Source: Promicromonospora sp049532985 (lineage in GTDB: Bacteria; Actinomycetota; Actinomycetes; Actinomycetales; Cellulomonadaceae). From it: a DNA stretch of 64,000 nucleotides. The position numbers and the translations under genes were made by a program. Every line of letters begins with the position of its first letter. Within the stretch, counting starts at the first letter, position 1. This document shows, piece after piece, positions 1 through 8,807 of this stretch. The stretch is taken from positions 434,001-498,000 of the forward strand of contig NZ_CP186693.1 in NCBI RefSeq assembly GCF_049532985.1, read 5' to 3'. The notes beneath the pieces are model-generated. The model saw only the letters and a program-made list of their open reading frames with translations, was not told where the DNA came from and ran no database searches.

Positions 1-47
1 CATCCTCCCATCGCCTCCGAGGGCCGGGCGCGGTTGTGGTGGCTCTC

Positions 48-78
48 ACGAACCGGACCGCCGTGGCGGCCGGTTCGT
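48..78. other. GC-rich hairpin upstream of arcD
   Basis: A near-perfect inverted repeat: a 9-bp outer stem (ACGAACCGG with CCGGTTCGT), one unpaired A, then a 5-bp inner stem. It lies about 125 bp before the arcD start and has no T tract. It may end an upstream transcript or be a leader structure. Nothing else is recognisable in the first 203 bases. Confidence 0.4.
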
Positions 79-203
79 CCAGCCATCGTTTGCCGCCGTC
101 CCGGGGCCGTGCATCAATGGACGTGCCGGAGCATCGAGGGGCGCGAGGCGACCGGGCACAGGAAGCCGGGACACCGGACCGCGCTCGACCTCGGGGGCTC
201 GTG

Positions 204-1643
204 ATGACGCAGTCCGACCGTTCGACCCAGCAGGTCACCGCCAAGATCAGCGTCGCCACGCTCACCGCCATGGTGGTGGGCTCGATGGTGGGCGCCGGGG
301 TGTTCTCGCTCCCGAGCCGGTTCGCGGGCGAGACCGGCGTGCTCGGCGCCCTGATCTCCTGGGCGGTCGCCGGGACGGGCATGCTCATGCTCGCCTTCGT
401 CTTCCAGCGGCTCGCCGTGCGCAAGCCCGACCTCGACTCGGGCGTCTACGCCTACGCCAAGGCGGGCTTCGGCGAGTACCTCGGCTTCTTCTCGGGGTTC
501 GGGTACTGGGCGAGCGCCTGCGTCGGCAACGTCACCTACTGGATCCTCATCATGTCCACGGTGGGCGCCGTCGTGCCGGTGCTCGGCGAGGGCGACACCG
601 TCGTCGCCTTCGTGGCGTCCTCGGCGTGCGTCTGGCTGTTCTACCTGCTGGTGCGCCGCGGCGTGAAGGAGGCGACGGCGATCAACCGCATCGTCACCGT
701 CGCCAAGGTGCTGCCGATCATCACGTTCGTGCTCATCGCGGTCTTCCTGCTGGACCCGCAGGTGCTGGCCGAGAACTTCGAGGGCTACGGCGTCACCGGC
801 CCGCTGTTCGACCAGGTGCGCGGCACGATGCTGGCCACGGTCTTCGTCTTCCTCGGCGTGGAGGGCGCGAGCGTGTACTCGCGCCACGCGCGCCGCCGGG
901 AGGACGTCGGCCGTGCCACCGTGCTCGGCTTCCTCATGGTGCTGGCGATCTTCGCGTCCGTGACGATCGTGTCCTACGGCATCCTGCCGATGCAGGAGAT
1001 CGCCGAGCTGCGGCAGCCCTCGATGGCCGGGGTCCTGGAGGCGGCGGTCGGCGGCTGGGGCGCGGCGTTCGTGAGCGTGGGGCTCATCGTCTCGGTCCTG
1101 GGCGCCTACCTGGCCTGGACCCTGATGGCCTCCGAGGTGCTGTACGTCGCGGCCAAGGACGGCGACATGCCGCGCTTCCTCGCCCGGTCGGACGCGAACG
1201 ACGTGCCGCGGTCCGCCCTGCTGCTGACGACGCTCCTGATCCAGGTGATGCTCGTGATCACCCTGGTGTCCGACGACGCGTTCACGTTCGCGCTGGACCT
1301 GACCAGCGCGCTGTCGCTCATCCCGTTCCTGCTCGCCGCCGGCTACGCCCTCAAGCTGGCCGCCGGGCGCGGCGGGCCCGCCGCCGGGCAGCACACCACC
1401 CGGGACCTCGTGGTGGCGGCCCTCGCGGTGCTGTACACGGCGTTCCTGCTGTTCGCGGCGGGGCTCACGTTCGTGCTGCTGTCGTTCGTGGTCTACGCGC
1501 CGGCGACGGTGCTGTTCGCGATGACCCGGCGCGAGCAGGGGCGGCGGGTGTTCAGCCGGGGCGAGCTGGCGATCTTCGTCGTGTCGGTCCTCGGGGCGGT
1601 GACCGGCGTCGTCGCCCTGGCCACGGGGGCCATCTCGATCTGA
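204..1643 (+). CDS. arcD: APC-family arginine/ornithine antiporter
   Basis: A 479-residue membrane protein of the amino acid-polyamine-organocation (APC) family, predicted to exchange arginine for ornithine across the cytoplasmic membrane. The N-terminal TM1 signature VVGSMVGAGVFSLP is typical of APC antiporters, and about 12 hydrophobic segments follow. The frame is open upstream to position 36, but that extension is Arg/Gly/Ser-rich and unlike the family, so I start at the ATG at 204; a GTG lies one codon before it. The function is inferred mainly from the arginine deiminase gene 45 bp downstream on the same strand. Another basic amino acid or polyamine substrate is possible. Confidence 0.82.
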   Translation: MTQSDRSTQQVTAKISVATLTAMVVGSMVGAGVFSLPSRFAGETGVLGALISWAVAGTGMLMLAFVFQRLAVRKPDLDSGVYAYAKAGFGEYLGFFSGFGYWASACVGNVTYWILIMSTVGAVVPVLGEGDTVVAFVASSACVWLFYLLVRRGVKEATAINRIVTVAKVLPIITFVLIAVFLLDPQVLAENFEGYGVTGPLFDQVRGTMLATVFVFLGVEGASVYSRHARRREDVGRATVLGFLMVLAIFASVTIVSYGILPMQEIAELRQPSMAGVLEAAVGGWGAAFVSVGLIVSVLGAYLAWTLMASEVLYVAAKDGDMPRFLARSDANDVPRSALLLTTLLIQVMLVITLVSDDAFTFALDLTSALSLIPFLLAAGYALKLAAGRGGPAAGQHTTRDLVVAALAVLYTAFLLFAAGLTFVLLSFVVYAPATVLFAMTRREQGRRVFSRGELAIFVVSVLGAVTGVVALATGAISI

Positions 1644-1687
1644 CCAGCGGGCCGAGCGGACCCGGCGGACCAGCGGAAAGGGACATC

Positions 1688-2938
1688 ATGACGAACGAGA
1701 CTCTGCCGTCGGCGGCCTACGGGGTGCACTCCGAGGTCGGGCGCCTGCGCAAGGTGCTCGTGTGCCGGCCGGGGCTCGCCCACCGGCGCCTGACCCCCAC
1801 GAACTCGGACGACCTGCTCTTCGACGACGTGCTCTGGGTGGACCGCGCGATCGAGCACCACGCCGCGTTCGTCGCCGACCTGCGGGCCCGCGACGTCGAG
1901 GTCGTGGAGCTGCACGAGGTGCTCGCCGCGACCGTGCGCGTGCCCGGGGCCCGCGACTGGATCCTCGACCGCCGGATCGTCCCGGGCATCGTCGGTCCCG
2001 GCCTCGTGGAGCCGACCCGGGCGTTCCTGGAGTCGCTCACCCCCGAGCAGCTCGCCGAGCACCTGATCGGGGGCCTGGCCACCGACGACGTGCCCGACCT
2101 GCCGGCGGCGTACCGCTCGCTGGCCGAGTACACCGCCGACGCGCGGGAGTACCTGATCGCCCCCGTGCCGAACACGCTGTTCACCCGCGACACGACCTGC
2201 TGGCTCTACGGCGGCGTGACGCTCAACCCGCTGTACTGGCCCGCGCGGCACGACGAGACGCTGCTCATGAAGGCCGTCTACGCGTTCCACCCCGACTTCG
2301 TCGGGTCGACGATCTGGTGGGGCGACCCGGAGACGGACCACCAGCGGGCCACGCTCGAGGGCGGCGACGTGATGCCGGTGGGCAACGGCACCGTGCTGGT
2401 GGGCATGAGCGAGCGCACCTCGCGCCAGGCGATCACGCAGGTCGCGGCCGCACTGTTCGAGGCAGGTGCGGCCGAGCGGGTGGTCGTGGCGGGCATGCCC
2501 CGGCTGCGCTCGGCCATGCACCTGGACACGGTCATGACGTTCGCCGACGTCGACACCGTGACCGTCTACCCGCGCATCGTGGCCGACATCCACCCGTTCG
2601 TGCTGCGCCCGGGCGACGGCGGCGCCCTGTCGGTGACCGACGAGGCGGGCTCCACGTTCCTGGAGGTCGTGGCCCGGGAGACCGGGCTGGGCGCGCTCCA
2701 GGTCATCGAGACCGGCGGCGACGTCTACGAGTCGGAGCGGCAGCAGTGGGACAGCGGCAACAACGCCGTCGCCGTGGAACCGGGCGTGGTGTTCACCTAT
2801 GACCGGAACACGACGACGAACGACCTGCTGCGCAAGGCCGGCATCGAGGTGATCGAGATCAACGGCGCGGAGCTGGGTCGCGGCCGGGGCGGGGGCCACT
2901 GCATGACCTGCCCCATCATCCGCGACCCAGCGTCCTGA
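1688..2938 (+). CDS. arcA: Arginine deiminase
   Basis: Hydrolyses L-arginine to citrulline and ammonia, the first step of the arginine deiminase pathway. The 416-residue length is normal for the family. Guanidine-modifying-enzyme motifs are in order: FTRD, then EGGD, then the His-containing MHLDTV, and near the C-terminus GRGRGGGHCMTCP with the predicted nucleophile Cys at about residue 405. An AAAGG Shine-Dalgarno precedes the ATG. It forms an apparent two-gene operon with arcD. No ornithine carbamoyltransferase (arcB) or carbamate kinase (arcC) gene follows: the next gene is convergent, 13 bp away. The pathway must be completed elsewhere, or the pair serves acid resistance through ammonia release. 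Confidence 0.95.
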   Translation: MTNETLPSAAYGVHSEVGRLRKVLVCRPGLAHRRLTPTNSDDLLFDDVLWVDRAIEHHAAFVADLRARDVEVVELHEVLAATVRVPGARDWILDRRIVPGIVGPGLVEPTRAFLESLTPEQLAEHLIGGLATDDVPDLPAAYRSLAEYTADAREYLIAPVPNTLFTRDTTCWLYGGVTLNPLYWPARHDETLLMKAVYAFHPDFVGSTIWWGDPETDHQRATLEGGDVMPVGNGTVLVGMSERTSRQAITQVAAALFEAGAAERVVVAGMPRLRSAMHLDTVMTFADVDTVTVYPRIVADIHPFVLRPGDGGALSVTDEAGSTFLEVVARETGLGALQVIETGGDVYESERQQWDSGNNAVAVEPGVVFTYDRNTTTNDLLRKAGIEVIEINGAELGRGRGGGHCMTCPIIRDPAS

Positions 2939-2951
2939 GCGCCGGCGTCGG

Positions 2952-4712
2952 TCAGGCGCGCAGCCAGACCGTGGTGTTGCCGGGCAGCACGCCGTCCACC
3001 AGGTCACCCGAGGCGACCAGCACCTCGGCATCGGCCGGGAGCGTCAGCGCCGTCGTCGCCAGGTTGGCCAGGACGACCACGCCGGCCACCTGGAAGGCCA
3101 CCACGTCGGCGTCCGCGGACAGCGCGTCCACCCAGGCCAGCGTGCTCGTGCCGAGCTTCTCCGCGCGGCGCAGGCCCAGGGCCGTGCGGTACAGCTCGTA
3201 CGTCGAGCCAGCCACGCCGTACTGACGGTCGGCGGCCAGGTCGGCGTAGACGTCGGGCTGCGGCAGCCAGGTCTTCCCGGTGGGGCCGAACCCGTTGCCC
3301 GGCGCGCCACCGACCCACGGCAGCGGCACGCGGCAGCCGTCGCGACCGGGCTCCGCGCCGCCGGTGCGGAAGAACGACGGGTCCTGGCGCACCTCGTCGG
3401 GCAGGGCGGTGTGGTCCGGCAGGCCCAGCTCCTCGCCCTGGTAGAGGTACGCCGACCCCGGCAGGCCGAGCATCAGCAGCGTCGCGGCGCGGGCGCGGCG
3501 CAGGCCGAGCTCCGCGTCGGGCTGCGGGTCGTTCGCGCCGATGCCGTTGAGCTGGCGGCCGCCGATCTCCGCCAGGCCGAAGCGCGACGTGTGCCGCACC
3601 ACGTCGTGGTTGGACAGCACCCAGGTGGTGGGAGCGCCGACGGACTCCATGGTCCGCAGCGACGCGTTGACGACGGTGCGCATCGTCGCCGCGTCCCAGG
3701 GCGTGGTGAGGAACGAGAAGTTGAACGCCTGGTGCATCTCGTCGGACCGGACGTACCGGGCCAGGCGGCTCAGCGGCTCCACCCAGGCCTCGGCGACCAG
3801 GCAGCGGTCGCCGTCGTACTCGGCCAGCACCCGGTGCCAGGCGCGGTAGATGTCGTGCACGCCGTCCTGGTCGAACATGGGGCCGTTATTGCCGGCGCCC
3901 GTGGAGCCGTCCTCGGGTGCGGCGGGATCGGTCGGGCCCTCGACGGTGCCCTCGACCATGGCGGCCTTGCCGTCCCAGTCGGGCAGGCCGGGCGCCTTGA
4001 CCATGCCGTGCGCCACGTCCACGCGGAAACCGTCCACGCCGCGGTCGAGCCAGAACCGGAGCACGTCCTCGAACTCGGCGCGGACCTCGGGGTTCTCCCA
4101 GTTCAGGTCGGGCTGCGTGGAGTCGAACAGGTGCAGGTACCACTGCGGGCCGCGCTCGCCGTCGTCCTCGCGCGGGGCCAGCCGCGTCCAGGCCGGGCCG
4201 CCGAAGATGGACTGCCAGTTGTTCGGCGGCTCCTCGCCGGCCGGTCCGCGCCCGTCACGGAACATGTAGCGCTCGCGCTCCGCCGAGCCCGGGGCCGCCG
4301 CCAGCGCCTCCTGGAACCAGACGTGCTGGTCGGAGGAGTGGTTGGGCACCAGGTCGACGATGATCTTCAGCCCGCGCTCGTGGGCGCCGGCCAGCATCTC
4401 GTCGAAGTCCGCCAGCGTGCCGAACAGCGGGTCGATGTCGCGGTAGTCGGCGACGTCGTACCCGGCGTCCTTCTGCGGGGAGCGGTAGAACGGGCTGAGC
4501 CAGACGGCGTCCACCCCGAGCTGCTTCAGGTGGTCCAGCTTGGCGGTGACGCCGGGGAGGTCGCCGATCCCGTCGCCGTTCCCGTCCGCGAACGAGCGCG
4601 GGTAGACCTGGTAGATCACCGCGTCGCGCCACCACTCGGCGCCGACGGCGGGGGAGTGGACGGGGGCGGATGCGGTGAGGTCGTCGGTGGTGAGCGGGGC
4701 AGTACGTGTCAC
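2952..4712 (-). CDS. GH13 alpha-glucosidase (oligo-1,6-glucosidase/maltase type)
   Basis: A 586-residue cytoplasmic enzyme that releases glucose from the ends of short alpha-glucans. N-terminal WWRDAVIYQVYPRSF and GDLPGVTAKLDHL are classic for the GH13 oligosaccharide hydrolases. Catalytic residues are visible: nucleophile Asp232 in GFRVDVAH, general acid Glu308 in VAEAW, and the transition-state Asp370 in SNHD. There is no signal peptide, so it acts on imported sugar. It lies downstream of, and is codirectional with, the LacI regulator, and has its own operator-like palindrome 40 bp upstream of the start. With malEFG across the divergent promoter it forms a maltodextrin utilisation locus. 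Exact specificity (1,4 versus 1,6 linkages) cannot be read from sequence. Confidence 0.92.
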   Translation of the reverse strand: MTRTAPLTTDDLTASAPVHSPAVGAEWWRDAVIYQVYPRSFADGNGDGIGDLPGVTAKLDHLKQLGVDAVWLSPFYRSPQKDAGYDVADYRDIDPLFGTLADFDEMLAGAHERGLKIIVDLVPNHSSDQHVWFQEALAAAPGSAERERYMFRDGRGPAGEEPPNNWQSIFGGPAWTRLAPREDDGERGPQWYLHLFDSTQPDLNWENPEVRAEFEDVLRFWLDRGVDGFRVDVAHGMVKAPGLPDWDGKAAMVEGTVEGPTDPAAPEDGSTGAGNNGPMFDQDGVHDIYRAWHRVLAEYDGDRCLVAEAWVEPLSRLARYVRSDEMHQAFNFSFLTTPWDAATMRTVVNASLRTMESVGAPTTWVLSNHDVVRHTSRFGLAEIGGRQLNGIGANDPQPDAELGLRRARAATLLMLGLPGSAYLYQGEELGLPDHTALPDEVRQDPSFFRTGGAEPGRDGCRVPLPWVGGAPGNGFGPTGKTWLPQPDVYADLAADRQYGVAGSTYELYRTALGLRRAEKLGTSTLAWVDALSADADVVAFQVAGVVVLANLATTALTLPADAEVLVASGDLVDGVLPGNTTVWLRA

Positions 4713-4751
4713 GTGTCGCGTCCTCGCGGGTCGGGGGGATTATCGGTGTAA

Positions 4752-4766
4752 CGCTTGCAGCAAGCG
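4752..4766. promoter_or_regulatory. LacI-family operator upstream of the GH13 gene
   Basis: CGCTTGCAGCAAGCG is a palindrome with perfect 7-bp arms around one central base, 40 bp upstream of the GH13 start codon. The same TTGCA/CAAGCG half-site words recur in the lacI-malE intergenic region, which ties this site to the adjacent LacI regulator. Binding itself is inferred. Confidence 0.65.
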
Positions 4767-4834
4767 TACGGGAGGATTCCGCCCGCACGTGCCGACGGGC
4801 GCACCGCCGAGCGGTGCACCCGTCTCTGGGAGGC

Positions 4835-5878
4835 TCAGGCGTGCGGCGCCGCGCCCGTCGAGCCGCGCACCACGAGCTCCGGGGTGAACAGCAGCTCCGA
4901 ACGGGGCGCCCGCTCGCCGTGGATCTCGGTGAGCAGGGCGCTCACGGCCGCGTGCGCCATGTCGGCCACGGGCTGCCGCACCGTGGTCAGCGGAGGGTCG
5001 GTGAACGCGACCAGCGGGGAGTCGTCGTAGCCCACGACGCTCACGTCGTCGGGCACCGACAGGCCGCGGGCGTGCGCCGCGCGCACCGCGCCGAGCGCCA
5101 TGAGGTCCGAACCGCAGACGACGGCGGTGTGGCCGGAGTCGAACAGCTCGCCGGCAGCGGCCTGGCCGCCCTCCAGGGTGTACAGGGTGAGGCTGACGTG
5201 CTCGCGCGCCTCCTCCTGGGTGGCCGCCAGGCCGTGCCGCAGGAGCTGGGCCACGAACGCCTCGATCTTGCGCTTGGCGGGCACGAACCGGTCGGGGCCG
5301 ATCGCCATGCCGATGCGACGGTGCCCGAGGGCCACCAGGTGCCGCACGGACAGCTCGATGCTCGCGCTGTCATCCGGCGACACGAACGGGGCGTCGATGC
5401 CCTCGGCGTACCCGTTGATCAGCACGATCGGCAGCCCGCGGCCGCGCAGGCGCTGGTAGCGCTCGGTCGAGGCGCGGGTGTCGGCGTGCTTGCCCGAGAC
5501 GAAGACGATGCCGTCCACCGCGTGGTCGATCAGCGTCTCGACGTACTCGTCCTCGGTGGTGCCGCCCGGGGACTGCGTGCACAGCAGCGGCGTGTACCCG
5601 CGCGAGGCGAGCTGCGACTCGATGGCCTGCGCGAACGCGGGGAACACCGGGTTGGACAGCTCGGGCACCACCAGGCCGATGAGGCCGGCGGGGCGGGCAC
5701 GCAGCGCGGAGGGGCGCTCGTAGCCGAGCACGTCGAGGGCGGCGAGGACCGCCTGGCGCGTCTCGCCGGCCACGCCGGGCTTGCCGTTGAGCACGCGCGA
5801 CACGGTCGCGGTGGAGACCCCTGCCTGCTCGGCGAGGTCGGTCAGTCGGGTGCGCACGCCTGGCAGCCTAGGTGACAT
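4835..5878 (-). CDS. malR: LacI-family transcriptional regulator of the maltodextrin locus
   Basis: A 347-residue repressor. The N-terminal HTH reads TRLTDLAEQAGVSTATVSRVLNG, with the YQR-like minor-groove helix and a periplasmic-binding-protein-fold effector domain from about residue 65 (GLIGLVVPELSNPVFP). An AGGAGG Shine-Dalgarno 4 bases before the ATG supports this start. It is divergent from malE and upstream of the GH13 gene. Operator-like words (TGCAAGCG, CTTGCAAG, CGCTTGCAGCAAGCG) occur before both targets. By analogy with actinobacterial MalR it should release DNA when a maltooligosaccharide is present; this is inference from context, and the symbol is likewise by analogy. Confidence 0.85.
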   Translation of the reverse strand: MSPRLPGVRTRLTDLAEQAGVSTATVSRVLNGKPGVAGETRQAVLAALDVLGYERPSALRARPAGLIGLVVPELSNPVFPAFAQAIESQLASRGYTPLLCTQSPGGTTEDEYVETLIDHAVDGIVFVSGKHADTRASTERYQRLRGRGLPIVLINGYAEGIDAPFVSPDDSASIELSVRHLVALGHRRIGMAIGPDRFVPAKRKIEAFVAQLLRHGLAATQEEAREHVSLTLYTLEGGQAAAGELFDSGHTAVVCGSDLMALGAVRAAHARGLSVPDDVSVVGYDDSPLVAFTDPPLTTVRQPVADMAHAAVSALLTEIHGERAPRSELLFTPELVVRGSTGAAPHA

Positions 5879-5904
5879 GTGACCTCCTCGTCCCGGGTGA
5901 CGTC

Positions 5905-5966
5905 TGCAAGCGATGCTGAAACTTTATCGCAACGGCTTGCAAGGTTGCCGCTCCGCCCCGTACGGT
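5905..5966 (+). promoter_or_regulatory. malE promoter with MalR-type operator words
   Basis: The lacI-malE intergenic holds TGCAAGCG (5905-5912) and the 8-bp palindrome CTTGCAAG (5936-5943). A possible promoter is TTGCAA (5937-5942), an 18-base spacer and TACGGT (5961-5966), so the palindrome would cover the -35 box. The words match half-sites in the operator before the GH13 gene. The promoter assignment is by eye. Confidence 0.5.
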
Positions 5967-6018
5967 TCGAGCACCCCACACCAGGCCCGCCACGGGCCGC
6001 GAACCATCAGGAGTGACG

Positions 6019-7239
6019 ATGCGACGGAGCATCCTGACCGCCGCCGCGCTGACCGCGACGCTGGCGCTGGCCGCCTGCTCGGGCGGCGCGGACGAACCAG
6101 CGGCCGAGGAGTCGACCGCACCGGACGGGGCGGGCGCGACCCTCACCGTCTGGGTCGACGAGACCCGCCAGGCCGCCGTCGAGGACGCGGCCGCCGGATT
6201 CGAGGAGGCCACGGGCGCGAAGGTCGAGGTGGTCCTGAAGAACTTCGAGGACATCCGCCCCGACTTCCTGGCGCAGGTCCCCACGGGCAAGGGCCCGGAC
6301 ATCACGGTCGGCGCGCACGACTGGCTGGGCGAGCTCACGACCAACGGCGTCGTGGCCCCGATCGAGCTAGGCGACACGGCCGACGCCTTCGAGCCCGTCT
6401 CCGTCTCGGCGTTCACGCAGGACGGCCAGGTCTACGGCCTGCCCTACGCGGTGGAGAACATCGCGCTGATCCGCAACACGGAGCTCGCCCCCGAGGCCCC
6501 GGCCACCTGGGACGACGCGATCGCGGCCGGCAAGGACGCCGGGACGAAGTACCCGCTGCTGATCCAGACCTCCACCGAGGGTGACCCCTACACCTTCTAC
6601 CCGCTGCAGACGTCGTTCGGCGCCCCGGTCTTCGAGCAGAACGAGGACGGTTCGTACAAGCCCGAGCTCGCGCTCGGCGGCGAGGGCGGCACGGCGTTCG
6701 CCGAGTGGCTCGCGGAGCAGGGCGAGGCCGGCAACCTGAGCACCGACGTCACGTACGACATCGCGCTGGCGGCCTTCGCCAAGGGCGAGTCGCCCTTCAT
6801 CGTGGGCGGCCCGTGGATGCTGGAGTCGTTCGGCGACCTCGACCTGGCGATCGACCCGATCCCCAGCGCCGGCGGCGAGCCTGCGAGGCCGTTCGTGGGC
6901 GTGGCCGGCTTCTACGTGAGCGCGCAGAGCGAGAACGCCCTGCTCGCGAACGACTTCCTGGTCAACTACATGGCCACCCCCGAGGCGCAGCTCGCGCTGT
7001 ACGAGGCGGGCGACCGTCCGCCGGCCCTCATCGAGGCTGCCGACACCGCCTCCGAGGACCCGATCACCGCGGGCTTCCGCGAGGTCGGCGCCGACGCCGT
7101 CCCGATGCCGTCGCTGCCCGAGATGGGTGCCGTGTGGGCGTACTGGGGCGTGACCGAGGCCGCGATCGTCTCCGGCAAGTCCGACCCGGCCAAGGCCTGG
7201 GACAAGATGGTCGCCGACATCCAGGGCGAGATCGGTTGA
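6019..7239 (+). CDS. malE: Maltose/maltodextrin ABC transporter substrate-binding lipoprotein
   Basis: A 406-residue extracellular receptor for a sugar importer. It has a short signal peptide ending in the lipobox LAAC with the lipidated Cys at residue 20, then the usual two-lobe binding-protein sequence including PTGKGPDITVGAHDWLGEL and AFAKGESPFIVGGPWML, which resemble MalE proteins. The ATG at 6019 is preferred over the GTG at 6013 because AGGAG at 6009-6013 is correctly spaced for it. The stop overlaps the malF start. Maltodextrin specificity is inferred from the adjacent GH13 enzyme and from the MalF-type permease with a large extracytoplasmic domain. Confidence 0.9.
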   Translation: MRRSILTAAALTATLALAACSGGADEPAAEESTAPDGAGATLTVWVDETRQAAVEDAAAGFEEATGAKVEVVLKNFEDIRPDFLAQVPTGKGPDITVGAHDWLGELTTNGVVAPIELGDTADAFEPVSVSAFTQDGQVYGLPYAVENIALIRNTELAPEAPATWDDAIAAGKDAGTKYPLLIQTSTEGDPYTFYPLQTSFGAPVFEQNEDGSYKPELALGGEGGTAFAEWLAEQGEAGNLSTDVTYDIALAAFAKGESPFIVGGPWMLESFGDLDLAIDPIPSAGGEPARPFVGVAGFYVSAQSENALLANDFLVNYMATPEAQLALYEAGDRPPALIEAADTASEDPITAGFREVGADAVPMPSLPEMGAVWAYWGVTEAAIVSGKSDPAKAWDKMVADIQGEIG

Positions 7240-8807
7240 TGTACTCACCCGTGACCCGGGGCTCCGGCCGGACCGGCTGGAGCCCCGGGTTCCTCGTCAA
7301 GCTCGTCCTGATCGCCCTGGTCGACGCCCTCGGCGTCTACGCGGTGCTGGCCGCGTGGGGCGCCGGGTCCTGGGGCGTCCTGGCCGCCATGGTGGCGCTG
7401 CTGCTGGTGGCCAACTGGGCCTACTTCTCCAAGCGCGCGCTGCCGCTGAAGTACATCCTGCCGGGCCTCGCGTTCCTGCTCGTCTACCAGGTGTACGTGG
7501 TGGCGTACACGGGCTACGTCGCGTTCACTAACTACGGCGACGGGCACAACTCCACCAAGGAGCAGGCGATCGAGGCCCTCCTGGTGCAGAACGAGCGCCG
7601 CGTGGAGGGTTCGCCCTCCTCGCCCCTGACCGTCGTGGCCGACGGCGACACGCTCGGCTTCGCCGTCGTCTCGCCGGACGGCGTGGTGGAGGCCGGCACG
7701 GCCGACCGGCCCCTCGAGGTCGTGGACGGCGCGACCGTCGAGGCGGGCCGGGTCACCGCGCTGCCCGGGTACGACGTGCTGGAGTACACCGCCGTGCTGG
7801 AGCGGCAGCAGGAGGTCACCGCGCTGCGCGTGCCCGTCTCGGACGACCCGAACGACGGCTCGGTCCGCACGCAGGACGCCCGCACCGGGTACGTCTTCAC
7901 GTCCACGCTGACCTACGACGCGGCGTCCGACACGATGACCGACACGACCACCGGGGTGACGTACGCGCCCAACGACGACGGCCAGTTCGAGGCCGCCGAC
8001 GGCAGCACTCTCCCCGTGGGCTGGCGCGTCCTGGTGGGCTTCGACAACTTCGTCACCGCGTTCGGCGACGACCGGTACGCCGGTCCGTTCGGCAAGATCC
8101 TGTTGTGGACCTTCGCGTTCGCCGTGCTGTCCGTCGCGTCCACGTTCCTGCTGGGCCTGTTCCTGGCGATCGCCTTCAACGACGCGCGCCTGCGCGGCCG
8201 CCGGATCTACCGGACGCTGGTGATCCTGCCGTACGCGATCCCGGGATTCCTCGCGGCGCTGCTGTGGTCGGGCCTGCTCAACCGGTCCTACGGGTTCGTC
8301 AACGAGGTGCTGCTCGGCGGGGCGACGATCGGGTGGCTCACGGACCCGGTGCTGGCCAAGCTGGCGGTGCTGGGCGTCAACCTGTGGCTGGGCTTCCCGT
8401 ACATGTTCCTCATCTGCACGGGCGCCCTGCAGTCCCTGCCGACCGACGTGCTGGAGGCCGCGAAGATCGACGGAGCCGGCCGCTGGCGCACGTGGCGGTC
8501 CATCACGCTGCCGCTGCTGCTGGTCGCGACGGCGCCCCTGCTCATCTCGTCGTTCGCGTTCAACTTCAACAACTTCACGCTGATCTACATGCTCACGGGC
8601 GGCGGCCCGCGGTTCGACGACGCCTCGGTGCCGCTGGGGCACACCGACATCCTCATCTCGATGGTCTACTCCGTCTCCGGCCTCGACGGCACGGCGGCCA
8701 AGGACTACGGCCTGGCCAGCGCCCTGTCGATCGTCATCTTCGTGGTGGTCGCGACCATCTCCGCCCTCGCGTTCCGGCGCACCCGATCCCTGGAGGACAT
8801 CGCCTGA
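7239..8807 (+). CDS. malF: Maltose/maltodextrin ABC transporter permease MalF
   Basis: A 522-residue inner permease subunit. Three hydrophobic segments lie near the N-terminus, followed by a long beta-rich extracytoplasmic stretch of about 180 residues (roughly 95-270) between membrane segments. This corresponds to the P2 domain of MalF and is absent from ordinary sugar permeases of about 290 residues. The binding-protein-dependent transport domain follows, with the cytoplasmic EAA loop EAAKIDGAGRWRTWRSITLP that contacts the ATPase. The start overlaps the malE stop (TGATG) and the stop overlaps the malG start. No ATPase gene is present in the locus. Confidence 0.92.
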   Translation: MYSPVTRGSGRTGWSPGFLVKLVLIALVDALGVYAVLAAWGAGSWGVLAAMVALLLVANWAYFSKRALPLKYILPGLAFLLVYQVYVVAYTGYVAFTNYGDGHNSTKEQAIEALLVQNERRVEGSPSSPLTVVADGDTLGFAVVSPDGVVEAGTADRPLEVVDGATVEAGRVTALPGYDVLEYTAVLERQQEVTALRVPVSDDPNDGSVRTQDARTGYVFTSTLTYDAASDTMTDTTTGVTYAPNDDGQFEAADGSTLPVGWRVLVGFDNFVTAFGDDRYAGPFGKILLWTFAFAVLSVASTFLLGLFLAIAFNDARLRGRRIYRTLVILPYAIPGFLAALLWSGLLNRSYGFVNEVLLGGATIGWLTDPVLAKLAVLGVNLWLGFPYMFLICTGALQSLPTDVLEAAKIDGAGRWRTWRSITLPLLLVATAPLLISSFAFNFNNFTLIYMLTGGGPRFDDASVPLGHTDILISMVYSVSGLDGTAAKDYGLASALSIVIFVVVATISALAFRRTRSLEDIA

